The translations under genes were made by a program, and so were the position numbers. From assembly GCA_003615045.1 (NCBI GenBank), contig ML014133.1:1-64000 (forward strand): a DNA stretch of 64,000 nucleotides. The letters run 5' to 3'. A model generated the notes under the pieces. That model had not been told where the DNA came from, did no database searches, and was given only the letters and a program-made list of their open reading frames with translations. Each line of letters starts with the position of its first letter. Position 1 is the stretch's first letter. This document shows, in pieces, positions 32,233-41,931 of this stretch. The stretch is from Caulochytrium protostelioides. Taxonomy: Eukaryota > Chytridiomycota > Caulochytriomycetes > Caulochytriales > Caulochytriaceae.

Positions 32233-33285
32233 AGCGGGCCACGGCATCGTGGGATCCACCCGCTTCCCGTCCGTGGCCTGCGCCTCGTCCTGGCCCTGGC
32301 TCTGGGCTTGGCCCCGATGCCGAGCCCTGACCCGGATGCCTGGCCCTGCGCAGATCGCGCGTTCGTGTGACCGCCGCGGCCTTCGCGGCGACGGGCGCGA
32401 CGAAGGCGGCAGGGCCCCCGAGACCGAGGGCACGCGCCGATCGTCGGCCAGTCGTGAGGGCGATCCCGCGCACGGGCGCCGGCGCGGGCACGGGCCGTCG
32501 CGTGGGCGTCCCGCTTCTCGTCGCGTGGCGGAACGGAAGGCGGTGGGGCGACCCGTGGCGGCCTCAGGCCATCCGGAAGCACCCCGGCCGTCGCGTCCGA
32601 AGGACGGCGCCTGGTGGGCCGAAGGACGACACGCTCGCGGGCAACGCTCCAGCGAGGGGGGCGGCGACGCCAGGCGGCGAGGGGCTCGAGAGGACCGGCG
32701 CGGGCGTGACCCGGGACCGGTGAGACCGGCGGGCGGGGGGTCGATGTCCACGGCGGCCCGCATCAAGCGTCCGGAGGCTCGAGGCGCCCCGTTGATACCG
32801 GGACGACCGGGACCGGCGCTCACTCGGGATGGGCGATGCGGGTCGGGCCGGCGAGGGCCACGCGAGCACGGCGGGCGCCGTCGACGGCGTGGGTCCAGAC
32901 AGCCATGCCGTGAGGCGATCGGCCACAGGGCGGAGGCACGTGGACGTGGTGGGATCCCTGGGAGCTGGCACCGGTCCGGCCGGCCGCAGGGCCGCGCCTC
33001 GTGGAAGACGGATCAGGCGGATCGTGCTCGTCGAATGCCACGGCCACACGCGATCGGCGTGGCTTAGACGACGGGGCCGTCGGATTGGGCTCGGTATCCC
33101 CTGATTCGGCGGCGCTTATGGTGCGCTCTTGTGCTAGGCGGCGCCTGATGGGGCGAGGCCAGGAGAGCCCTGGTTCGTGCCGCCCATACTGCGCTCGCGG
33201 AGCGCCCTTCTCCGCGACAGCCGCGCCAGGGAAGCCCGTGTGGCCGTCGTGGGAACCCCCCGGTGCCAAGCCGGCAAGCCACGGC

Positions 33286-33846
33286 ATGAACCGCAGGGAT
33301 CGGCCTCCGGAGATCCCCACGCCGGCGAAGAAGTATCACAGATCAACGCAACGGCTTCCTTCTCCCGATCAGGTTCACTCCAAGATGCGGAGAAAGTGCT
33401 CCTGTCCTCTGAAGAAGTTTGCCAACTACGGGTTGCCCACCGAGACGGGTCCTACTTGGTGTGCACTGTGTCCCGACAAGCCAGCAGAGGCAGAGACAAT
33501 CACCAGCCGCAGATGCCCCTGTGCAGCAAAGAAGTGTGCCAATGTCGGTTTGCCCGCCGATACGCAGCCCATTTGGTGTGCGCAGTGTCCGGACAGACGA
33601 CTAGAGCTGACCCAGGTTCTTGCCTTGGTATGCGGCGAGTGCAAGCTCTGCCTCGGTGACCTGACGGGAGCCGTCGCCGGCGGCCTGGGTCGCCGCGCCC
33701 CACGCGGAGCCGCCCATGACCTGGCTGAGTTCGGCCGTGTCGGGGTGGCCGAAGCTGAGCGGCACCAAGACCACACTGCGGTGGACCAGGTTGCTGAGCG
33801 CCGACATGATGGTCGTCTCGTGGTCGCCGTGCTGCGGTCGAAGTGA
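33286..33846 (+). CDS. Small protein with two EsV-1-7-like Cys-rich repeats
   Basis: An ORF with two tandem repeats of about 39 residues. Repeat 1 (from about 33391) reads KCSCPLKKFANYGLPTETGP then TWCALCPDK. Repeat 2 (from about 33508) reads RCPCAAKKCANVGLPADTQP then IWCAQCPDR. The pattern C-x-C-P-x2-KK-x-AN-x-GLP-x6-P-x-WCA-x-CPD matches, by memory, the EsV-1-7 repeat first named in an Ectocarpus virus and seen in brown algae and giant viruses; here the final His is Cys. Four cysteines per repeat could bind zinc. Candidate starts are ATG 33286 and ATG 33385; the latter sits just before repeat 1. The second repeat ends at 33600, exactly where the antisense WrbA remnant ends. The last 82 codons are simply its reverse strand, so the natural C-terminus may be lost. 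It may be a fragment or a degenerate gene. Confidence 0.45.
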   Translation: MNRRDRPPEIPTPAKKYHRSTQRLPSPDQVHSKMRRKCSCPLKKFANYGLPTETGPTWCALCPDKPAEAETITSRRCPCAAKKCANVGLPADTQPIWCAQCPDRRLELTQVLALVCGECKLCLGDLTGAVAGGLGRRAPRGAAHDLAEFGRVGVAEAERHQDHTAVDQVAERRHDGRLVVAVLRSK

Positions 33847-33953
33847 AGCAGCCTGCGTGCTTGCCCGCGAGCGCGCCCTTCGCCCAGAGCCCGCCGGTCT
33901 TGTCCCAGAATGGATTCAGCGGCGCGCACGGCCGGCCGTAAGGCGTGCCGATG
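33601..33953 (-). pseudogene. WrbA/flavodoxin-like NAD(P)H:quinone oxidoreductase remnant
   Basis: The C-terminal half of a WrbA/Pst2-type flavoprotein. Conserved blocks run IGTPYGRPCAPLNPFWDKTG, then GLWAKGALAGKHAGCFTST, then QHGDHETTIMSALSN, and finally GGSAWGAATQAAGDGSRQVT and LALAAYQGKNLGQL to a TAG. FTST and QHGDHETT are separated by one base near 33833, not by whole codons, so the frame is broken. Upstream, TTCCTCTTCAG at 33954 looks like an intron acceptor. However, no FMN-binding N-terminal half (glycine-rich P-loop, STYGH-like motif) is found on the minus strand up to RPN11. WrbA proteins reduce quinones with two electrons. Most likely a decayed 5'-truncated copy; an assembly error could mimic the frameshift. 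Confidence 0.75.
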
Positions 33954-34770
33954 CTGAAGAGGAAGCGACAAGGTCATGCCAGGTAGGGTCATGCGAGGCC
34001 CCCACCACAGCACACATCGCCAAGACATCTCGCGCGCTCGGCTGGGCGGCTTCAACGAAGGAGGTCTCGTCGTGCGATGGTGCGACAGCGCCTTGTGGCG
34101 TTGTGATGGGAGCCGCCGCGGACGATACCGCCCACGGACCGCGCTGATCCACGGAGCAATCTGCAGGCCGCTCGGTGGCGGCGCCGGGCTTTCCGGGAGG
34201 AGCGGGGGTGCTCGGCAGAAGCCACGCGCGGGGAGAACACGGGCTGTCCGGTCGCGGCAGCATGGACCTGCTGACGCCGGCGCGATCGTCCGCCCGCCCG
34301 CGCGTCCACATGCCTGCCTGTCGTGGGCGCCCCCACGTGGCTGCGCGGCGGACCCGGACCGGCCCCCAAGGACCAAGGGCATTCGGTGTGCCGATCAGGT
34401 TGGATACGAGCCAGCGATGCGGCGCCACTGCCAGCGCCGCACCGGCACGGCCGATGGACACCCACGGTCCTCGCGGGCCCCTCGCTGGACTTCCTCTCAA
34501 CGACGCGGGAGTGACTCCTTTCTTTCTGCAGATCCATTCGTCGAGCCCCTTCGGCCCAGAACACCGCGTCGGGCCCCCCGCCCCTCCGGATCGATAACAC
34601 AAAAGACAGCAGGTCGTATAGCAACAATAGAAAGCACAGGTACCGAGGGGCGGAAACGAAAGAGGGCACAGCGCTCGGGAGGCCACCCGGCCCCACGAGC
34701 ACAGCAGTCCAGCCATGCATCAACAGCTCGGGGTCACGGAGAAGGACGGCGGATTGCTTAGTTTATTTCG
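33954..34770. other. Intergenic, no gene recognised
   Basis: Overlapping minus-strand frames of up to 266 codons are open here but show no flavodoxin N-terminus or other family. The interval includes the expected upstream part of the WrbA remnant, which is absent, and the 3' end of RPN11. Confidence 0.45.
34762..34767 (-). terminator. AATAAA polyadenylation signal (RPN11)
   Basis: A minus-strand AATAAA starting four bases after the RPN11 stop codon. Close spacing is unusual but the hexamer is exact. Confidence 0.45.
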
Positions 34771-35941
34771 TTAGCCGAACGAGACCGAGTTGAGCATCGA
34801 GACCAGACATTGCACGATGTTGTCCTGCATCAGACGGTCGACGGAGGCCTCGAGGTGGCGCTTGGGGTCCTGCTTGCCGACGTGGCGCGTCGCGAGCTGG
34901 GCAGAGGTCAGGGTGGCTTCCTCGGCAACGCTCTTGCCGTACTGCTCGGCGAGGCTGCGCATCTTGGTGACGACGGCCTCGTTCTCGCGGGCGTGCACGT
35001 CGGCGGCGCCCATCGTCAGCCCGTGGGTCCATGTCGTCTTATGCAGGTTCAGCAGCATCTTCTGCTCGAGTTCATTCTTGCGGTATGCGATCGCAATGCT
35101 GTAGTAGTGGCGGTTGAGGCCGTGAATCAGCGACTGAATCGACGGCTTGTTCAGGTAGCCGATGTTCGACGTGGTCTGGCGCGGCTCCTGCCCGAGCATC
35201 AGGGTCTGCGGGTTGATCAAGCGGAACGCGTCGATCACCACCTTGCCCTTCACTGACTGGATCGGGTCGACGACGACGGCGACTGCTCGCGGGTGCAGCG
35301 CCTCAAAGCTCTGGATGTCACCCAAAGCCATCATCATGGGCACAACCAATCCCGTCGAATCGGAAGAAAAAAAAACATGATCATGTCATAGCGTGAGTGG
35401 AATCCCGTTCGCTGATGGCTGTTTCTACTTGGTGTATCGTGGTCTCCTTCAAACCCGATGACGACGATGACGAGGCCCGAGGACGCCAGGACGGGAGGTC
35501 CTCGGCATGGCCGCGGGCGACCTTTCCCAGAGTCGTTCACGTTACCTGTTGTGTGTTGATGTCCACGCTAGACAGCCAGCACCCGAAGCCCGGGTGCGAG
35601 TGGTACCAGCCGACGACCATTTCGGGGCGGCCGGTCTGTTTCAACATCTCGAGCATGTTGGTCTGGAAGACGGGGTCGACGGCCTCGACGCTGACGCCAG
35701 TGCCGCTCTGCGGCATCGCAAAGACATCGATCACGCGCACCGTGTAGTCGTCGATGATCTCGCCGAGCAGCAGGCCCATGACTTCCATGGGCACGCCGGC
35801 GCGGCCGTGCTTCAGCATCTTGAGCAGCGCCAGCGACGAGATCGTGACGGTCTCGGCGGTGTCGAGGGCGGGGGCATCGAGCCCGGCCTGCGGCAGGGAC
35901 ATGCCCGTGCCGGCGCCAAACAGCTGGCCCAGGCGGTCCAT
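34771..35941 (-). CDS. RPN11: 26S proteasome lid deubiquitinase Rpn11/PSMD14 (2 exons)
   Basis: Exon 1 is 35546-35941 and exon 2 is 34771-35310, joined across a 235-nt phase-0 intron with donor GTAACG and acceptor CATCCAG. The product has 311 residues, against 306-310 in yeast and human. The MPN+/JAMM zinc site is complete: [14 protein letters not shown] with His114, His116 and Asp127, and Glu53 in EVMGLLLGE. The C-terminal half carries [18 protein letters not shown] and [20 protein letters not shown], as in all Rpn11 proteins. Rpn11 sits over the proteasome pore with Rpn8 and cuts ubiquitin chains off substrates as they are translocated. The start ATG 35941 opens [15 protein letters not shown], the family N-terminus. 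Confidence 0.97.
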
Positions 35942-37680
35942 GGTGGCGGCGCGATCGCGTCTCTACCAGGGGCGGGAGCAGTCGCGAGAAGCGACGGCGG
36001 ATCGACACACGTGGTCGACGGTCCGAGCGGCGGCAGCGGAGGCGGCGCGCAGCAGTGGCGGGTGGATGCGTCGCGATCGAGCGGAGGCGGGCGCGAGCAC
36101 GGTGTCCGCAATTCTCGGGATCGGGGAGCAGCCGCAGCAGGGCGAGCAGCACGAATGGGGGGAGGTCGGGCACACGCGGCGCGAACGAGGGAAGCGGCCG
36201 AGGAAGCGGGCACCGGAGCGATGGGCGGGACGGGGGGAGACGGCGATGCAGCAGAGGCGGCGATGCCACGGACGCGCGATGCCACGGACACGGGACGAGC
36301 AGGCGCCGCACGCGAGGGACGCGAGGACGACGAGACGGCAAAGACCACCGCGACGGAGCGATGCGGCGGACGCGACGCGACGCAGAAAGAGAGCAACACG
36401 TGGCCCGGCGAGCGGTCGCGCGATGACACGCGACGCGGACGTCGGCGACGCGTGTGGGCTCGCCGGGTAGATCGCGCGCCAGCCGCGCCGGCGGCCTCGT
36501 CGCCCCCTTCTTGCGCTCTTGCGCCGGTGCCCCGCCAAGGAAGCGACCCCCCGAGGCGTAGCCCGGGAACGGGACCGCCCAGGACCCAGGCCAGCGGCGC
36601 GACGTGAGTGGCGCAGCGACGCGGGGACCCACGACGGCGCGGACCCTCTGCCGCGGCGAAGGTGCGGCGGCTCTGGGGCCATCGCCGCACGCCCTCCGCT
36701 TCGCGCCGTGCGCCGGCCGATCGTGGGATGGCGGAGGACGGATCGGCCGCGAGCAGCGCACAGCGGAGCTGTCACGATTCTGAAAGGCACCGAAGGATGT
36801 TCGACCCCGGGACGTTCGGCCTTCGGGCGGCCGGCGGGTGCGGCGATAAATCGTCGTTGGCGAGATCTCGATGTGAGATCGCCCGGTCGGATCATCAGGC
36901 GATACGTTGAGAATCCAGCCACCGCCACGATGTGATACGACCAGCATTGACGGCTGCCGTCTCTCGCCGTGATGGCTGTACTGTTGGCGGGGCTGACATC
37001 TGGTGGAAGTTTGGATCAGAGCGCTCCGTGAAGAGTCGTAAGACCGATCCTCAACTCCCGTTTTCATGGGATTCCGGACCATGAATTCCTTGTGTTGGTG
37101 GAGCTATTGGTGGTCTGGAAAAAAAACGGAGCGAGAAAGTTCTCTACTCCGTTGATTCGTGGCTTCGAACTCGCCGAGTTCCGAAACGGTTCGATCATCT
37201 TCGGGTCGATGCGCTCGATAGGTGTTTCAGCGCGGGACGCGCGCTGCTTGCGACCGAGGTTGCCATGATCGAAAGATGAGGGGGGCCGCTCTATGTTTTT
37301 TCGCGCTTTCGGTCGGCCGGGGGCGTGGAGTGCCTCCCCGGCGGCGTCCCCCTCTCTGGCTCGCCTTTGGCTGGCCGACCAGGTGCCTCCGCATGGGCCA
37401 TCCATCCATCCATCCATCCATCGCGGGGCGAGCCATCATCAGGAGCAGGCGCTCAGGATCCTCGGGACAGACGGGCTCATGAGGCAAGACGGCCTACGTA
37501 TTCGTACTTAGCAACGAGCTCGCGCATGGGCGTTGACCTCCGACGGTGGGGTATGACGAAGAGGCGCGCGGAGAGCATGGAGACCCGACGCATGGGAGGT
37601 ATGAATAGTGATGGTCTTCCTCCAGAACCACTGACCCTTGTTCCTTGACCGTCACCCCTGACCCCCTTCAATCTAGCACA
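35942..37680. promoter_or_regulatory. Divergent intergenic region RPN11 / eL29
   Basis: 1.7 kb between divergent start codons. The part near RPN11 (to about 36.7 kb) is so G+C-rich that several frames are open on both strands. The part near eL29 has an ATCC array at 37398-37422. No PACE-like proteasome element (GGTGGCAAA) was noticed by eye. Confidence 0.4.
37398..37422. repeat. ATCC tetranucleotide array
   Basis: Six copies of CCAT/ATCC, following a G+C-rich block that ends TGCCTCCGCATGGG. Confidence 0.9.
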
Positions 37681-38970
37681 ATGGTAAACTGACGACTCCG
37701 GTTCTACCTGTAACGGCACGGGCCTTGCCGGAAGAACCGATATTGCCAGAGACCGCCGTCAGCATGTCCGTCATCACCACGACTCCACCAGGACCTGGCC
37801 TGACCTGACCCGACCAAGACCCGACCCGCACGAGCCCAGACACCGGCCGCCTGGCCTGAAAAGCATCTGGGCGAAGCGCTGCGCACCCTGTCGACGCGGC
37901 TGCCCCGGGCGACGTCGTCGCCGTCCTGCCGACCGTCAGCGTCAACGCGGTATGGCCCTGTCGCTCGTTGCCTGCCGGTCGCCGACCTCTTAACACGCCT
38001 TGGTGCACGTGCCGCGTTGTCGGCATCGACCACGTGCCGGAGGGCCGGCGCGGCGCGGGGGCACATCCATGGGCGGCTGGTTCGCTCGAACGACCGCGCC
38101 CGTGGTATGCGCACGGATCGGTACCCGAGGCCGGTAGCGGGCGCGGCGACTGAGCTGCGGCGGGATCCGTGTCATCTGTCGACAGGCCACGTCGGTCACG
38201 CCGCTGTCGCGGCGTTGCCCCTGTTTCCGCAGCGGCGACGTGGCCGTTGGTGTCACCCACGACAGGATCGGTGGAAAGCAGCTGGCGTACTCAGCGCCCG
38301 TGTCGGCCCTGTGCCCGCGCAGTCGCTGTGTGTCGTTCGATCCGGAACAGGATCGTGGCCGCGCAATCCCCCGGGTCTGGTCTTTGGCGGGGATCTTTAG
38401 GTTCCAGGTCATGGTCTCGGCGGATCGTCACCCACTCAGGCTCTGCTCGCCGTGCGTGGCTGCTCGGGCGTGCAAGCAGCGACTCGTCGCGATTGATGCG
38501 TGATCTTATTGCTGTTGGCCGCAAGACAACGCATCTCGGCCGTGCTGTCGGTGATCATCGGCGCAGAATGCGCGGTGCTGAGCCTCGCCGGCGCCCACGA
38601 CGACCCTCGTCGTCGCCACGCGCACTCCGTTCAGGGATCTTTGCTGGTCGCCCGGCCTTGACGGCATTCATCGGATCGATGCAGGATTTGGCTTGCTGAA
38701 GCGTGTTCACTCACCGTTCATGATGTTTCCTTTTTTTCTTGCGATGGTATTCAGGCCAAGTCCAAGAACCACACCAACCACAACCAGATCCGTAAGGCTC
38801 ACCGCAACGGCATCAAGAAGCCCAAGTTCCTGGGCAAGATCTCGACCCGCGGTGTTGACCAGAAGATGCTCCGCAACCGCAAGTACGTGGTGGCCGGTAA
38901 CCTCAAGTGCCGTGAGGCACTCCGTGCCCAGCACAAGGCCGAGAACAAGGCCAAGGCCCAGACCGCTTAA
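37681..38970 (+). CDS. RPL29: 60S ribosomal protein eL29 (2 exons, ATG-only exon 1)
   Basis: Exon 2 (38755-38970) follows a pyrimidine tract and the acceptor TATTCAG. It codes AKSKNHTNHNQIRKAHRNGI and then KKPKFLGKISTRGVDQKMLR, the diagnostic eL29 sequence, ending AENKAKAQTA. As the family begins MAKSKNHT, only the initiator Met is missing. The best exon 1 is ATG 37681-37683, directly followed by GTAAAC, giving an intron of 1071 nt and a 72-residue protein. A competing ATG-GT pair at 38411 (GTCTCG) has a poorer donor. eL29 is a small basic protein on the surface of the 60S subunit. The intron carries no recognisable gene; no snoRNA with both C and D boxes was found by eye. Confidence 0.92.
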
Positions 38971-39026
38971 GTCGCTTGCGCTCGGCGCGATGGCGTCGTG
39001 CCGTCGTTTTGTTCTCGTGTAAAAGC

Positions 39027-39032
39027 AATAAA
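39027..39032 (+). terminator. AATAAA polyadenylation signal (eL29)
   Basis: AATAAA 57 bases after the eL29 stop codon, in an A-rich context. The position is typical. Confidence 0.65.
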
Positions 39033-39208
39033 GCACACTCGTGGCGTCTAGAAGCGCTTGACACCGCCGAAGGCGAGGAGGGGGCAGACAGACGGGGCCG
39101 ACCCTCATCCTCCACCCACGAAGGGGTCGCTGACGCGGAACCAGGGGGTGTTGCATCAGAGCGTCGGAGATCTCTGGGTCGACGCGCCACGGATGGAGCA
39201 GCGAGCGC

Positions 39209-39299
39209 ATGGGATGTGATGGGATGGAATGTGATGGGATGTGATGGGATGTGATGGGATGGGATGGGATGGGATGGGATGGGATGGGATGTGATGGGA
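39209..39299. repeat. GGGAT pentanucleotide array
   Basis: About 18 units of GGGAT and GTGAT. The centre (39257-39290) is nearly pure GGGAT and the edges alternate GGGAT with GTGAT. Confidence 0.9.
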
Positions 39300-39849
39300 C
39301 GGCATGTGAACGCACGGTATACGAGAGAATGGAATGAAGTCGAGAAGCGCTCGCGTGGTCTCGGCATGCTTCCGCATCCAGCGGGGGACGGCGTCATAGC
39401 ACCATGGTGGTCTGACGTCAGGTCGGCCGGCGGACCGGTGGACCGGCACGGACACGTGTTGCGCCATGTCACTCGCCGCAAGGCGATGCGACGGCCGTCG
39501 CCATAGACGCCCGTCCATCCTGGCATCGTTGCTCGTGCGATCTGCGACCCGCGCAGATCCCCGGTCTCGTCGACAGGTGCTGCCCTTCGTGGTTGCGACG
39601 ATCCATGTGACGATGGTGCGGTCTTCATCAGACGTGAATGCAGGCCATGCCGTCTTCACGGCGGTGTACCGCGTCTCAGCTCGAGTGGCTCGCCACCGAC
39701 CCAGCCACCGAGCCTTCGTTCTGACTCACGGCGCCCTCGCAGTCATTCCTCACCTCGCCCTATCTCAGCGCTGTATGCCGCAACCTGGATCCTCGAACCT
39801 CCATACTGAAACTTGAGCGGGTGGGGTGGACCCTTTCGTGCTGCGCACG

Positions 39850-41931
39850 ATGCTCCGTGCGCCATCGACGTCGCGGGGCGCCTATCTGCCTCACGAGTCT
39901 TCGGATGGCGGCTGCGGCGCCCTCACTCCGCCCTCCCCGGCCGGCCCTGCCGATCATGACGACGGGGCCCCGTCCTGCCCCGAACCCCGGCGCCCGCCGC
40001 GGCCCCAGCTCCACGTCGAAGCCCGGCTGCACGACACTAGCGAGCCCGACGCCACGGCCACGCGCTGGCGGAGGCCCGGGACCGCGCCGGCCGCGCCGTC
40101 CCCGACCGAGACGGCCGCCGTCGCGGCCGCCGTCAAGGCCTTTCTGCGCGCGCGGTACGCCGTGCTGTTTCTCCACGCGGACCTGCCCGTCTCGGCCTGG
40201 GCGGCGGCGCCCTGCGCCAGCACCACGCTCGGCGCCTGCGTGGCCCATCTCCGCGTCGGCGAGGTCACGGGCTGCCCGGTCGGCCAGTCCCGCGGCGCCG
40301 CGCGCCGCTCGGCCGCCGTACCGCCGCCAGCCGCCGCACGGCCGGCCGCTGCGTCCCATGCGGATGGCGGGCCGACAATGGATATGGCAGACGGCGATGC
40401 CGATGGCACCGCGGACGATGGGTACCCTGACGCGGACGCGGACGCGATCGACGAAAGCGACGCCAGTGTCAGCGACAATGACCACGACCACGACCACGAC
40501 GATGCGGGTGTCGTGAACCAGCGCGACGTGGACGTCGTGGTCCACGTGTACCGGTGGCGCTCGGACCGTGATCTGCCGGATGCCGGCGCGGTCTCCGATC
40601 CGGCGGCCACGGAGAGGGCTGGCGCGGCCGGCGACCCTGAGGCTCTCGGGGGTCTGGCCGAGCTGGCGCTGCCGTGTGCCGCGCTGGACGGCGCGTGGGA
40701 GGCGCTGCTCTACGACACGCCCCTGCAGTCGCTGTTGCTCGCGTACGTGCAGGCGGCGCAGCTGTTTGCCGCGCACGGCGTGCGCCGGGCCCTGATCGCG
40801 TGGAACCGCACGGTGATGCTGCACGGCCCTCCCGGGACCGGCAAGACGTCGCTGTGCCGCGCGTTGGCGCACAAGCTCGCCTGCCGCGCCGCGCCGACGT
40901 ACCCGCACGCGCAGCTCGTCGAGCTCCGGGCCCAGCAGTTGCTCTCCAAGTACTTCAGCGAGAGCGGGACGCGCGTCGCGCAGGCGTTTGCGGCGATCCG
41001 CGCGCGGCTAGCGGCGCCCGGCGCGTTCGTCATCGTCGTGATCGACGAGGTCGAGAGCGTCGCGGCGCAGCGGCGGTCGGGCGGCGGGACGGGCAACGCG
41101 CCCGAGCCCGGCGATGCCGTCCGCGTGGTCAATGCGCTGCTTACCGAGCTGGACGCGCTGGCGCGCGCGCCGAACGCGCTCGTGCTGATGACGAGTAATC
41201 TGCCCGACGCCGTCGATGCCGCCCTGCTCAGCCGCATCGATCTCATGCTCTACGTCAGTCTGCCTTCGCGCCGCGCAGCCTATGCCATCCTGTACGTAGC
41301 ACCCCCTTTTTTTTCCTGTAGCTCGAGCTCGAGCTGATCACACCCATGCCATCGAGCGGCGCCAGTCGCCCCGCCCTGACATGCCGAACACAACGAGCGG
41401 ACGATGACAACTCACTTTTTTTTTCTTATTTCTTTCGTGCTACCGTCTCGGGTGGTCCCGGGCACGACGGGTGATGGCGCCTGTGGATACCGGGGGGTGG
41501 CGGATGGATCACGCAGAGCCTCGTGCCTCGCGGAGCTCGTCCGCTGCGGGATGCTAGCGCCTATCGTGCCGCCGCTGCTGGACGCGCGGGACCTCGATCT
41601 CCTCGCGCCGTCTCTCGCCACAGGCCCGACGGCGCTTACGCGGACGCGGACGCATTCGCGCGCCGCCCCTTCGGCCGACCCGTCGCCGTCGGCGCGGCTC
41701 GCCGCGCTGGCCGAAGCATGCTCGCGCGCCGGCACCTCGGGCCGCGCCCTGCGACGGCTGCCCTTCCTCGCCGCGGCTCACGCCGGATGGGGCGGCGCGG
41801 CTATGCCCGGCGACGGCTGCGACCCCGGCGGTCACCTGATCCCGGTCGAGGCCTTGCTCGACGCCCTCGATCATGCGGCGCGGCGCATGCGGCGCGAAGA
41901 ACGCCGCGTCCAGCGGCTCCGCGGCGCCTAG
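39850..41931 (+). CDS. TRIP13: AAA+ ATPase TRIP13/Pch2 (2 exons)
   Basis: Exon 1 is 39850-41291 and exon 2 is 41517-41931; the 225-nt intron has donor GTACGT and acceptor ACGCAG. The product has 618 residues. Walker A (GPPGTGKT) is at residues 326-333 and Walker B (VIDEVES) at about 397-403. The flanking sequences YVQAAQLFAAHGV, QLLSKYFSESG and LTSNLPD-type sensor region (MTSNLPDAVD) are those of TRIP13/Pch2. The C-terminal lid (LAELVRCGML and GRALRRLPFLAAAHAG) also matches TRIP13. The family remodels HORMA proteins (Mad2, Hop1) in the spindle checkpoint and meiosis. Compared with human TRIP13 (432 aa) there is an acidic Asp/His-rich insert at about residues 175-225. The start is ATG 39850; the upstream GTG was rejected. 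Confidence 0.93.

Larger units (their letters stand above)
30203..33285. other. Gene-poor, repeat-rich, extremely G+C-rich stretch
   Basis: 3.1 kb with several arrays: a decamer and a GATGC array near 30.9-31.0 kb, GGAC and a 10-mer at 31.2 kb, two GCC runs, and a GGCCAC run at 32.2 kb. Frames of 280-480 codons are open on both strands at once between 31.1 and 33.1 kb, with products made of Arg, Pro, Gly and Ala. This is what lack of A/T-rich stops produces, so no gene is called. Confidence 0.5.
38971..39849. other. Intergenic, eL29 3' region and TRIP13 promoter
   Basis: Contains the eL29 poly(A) signal at 39027 and a long GGGAT array at 39209-39299. The rest shows no coding signal. Confidence 0.5.

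Noticed and set aside
31112-33067. Frames of 459 (-) and 482 (+) codons
   Set aside because: Both run through GCC and GGCCAC arrays, give Arg/Pro-rich products on both strands, and show no domain.
34000-34770. Missing N-terminal exon for the WrbA remnant
   Set aside because: No flavodoxin P-loop or STYGH-like motif is visible in any minus frame up to RPN11.
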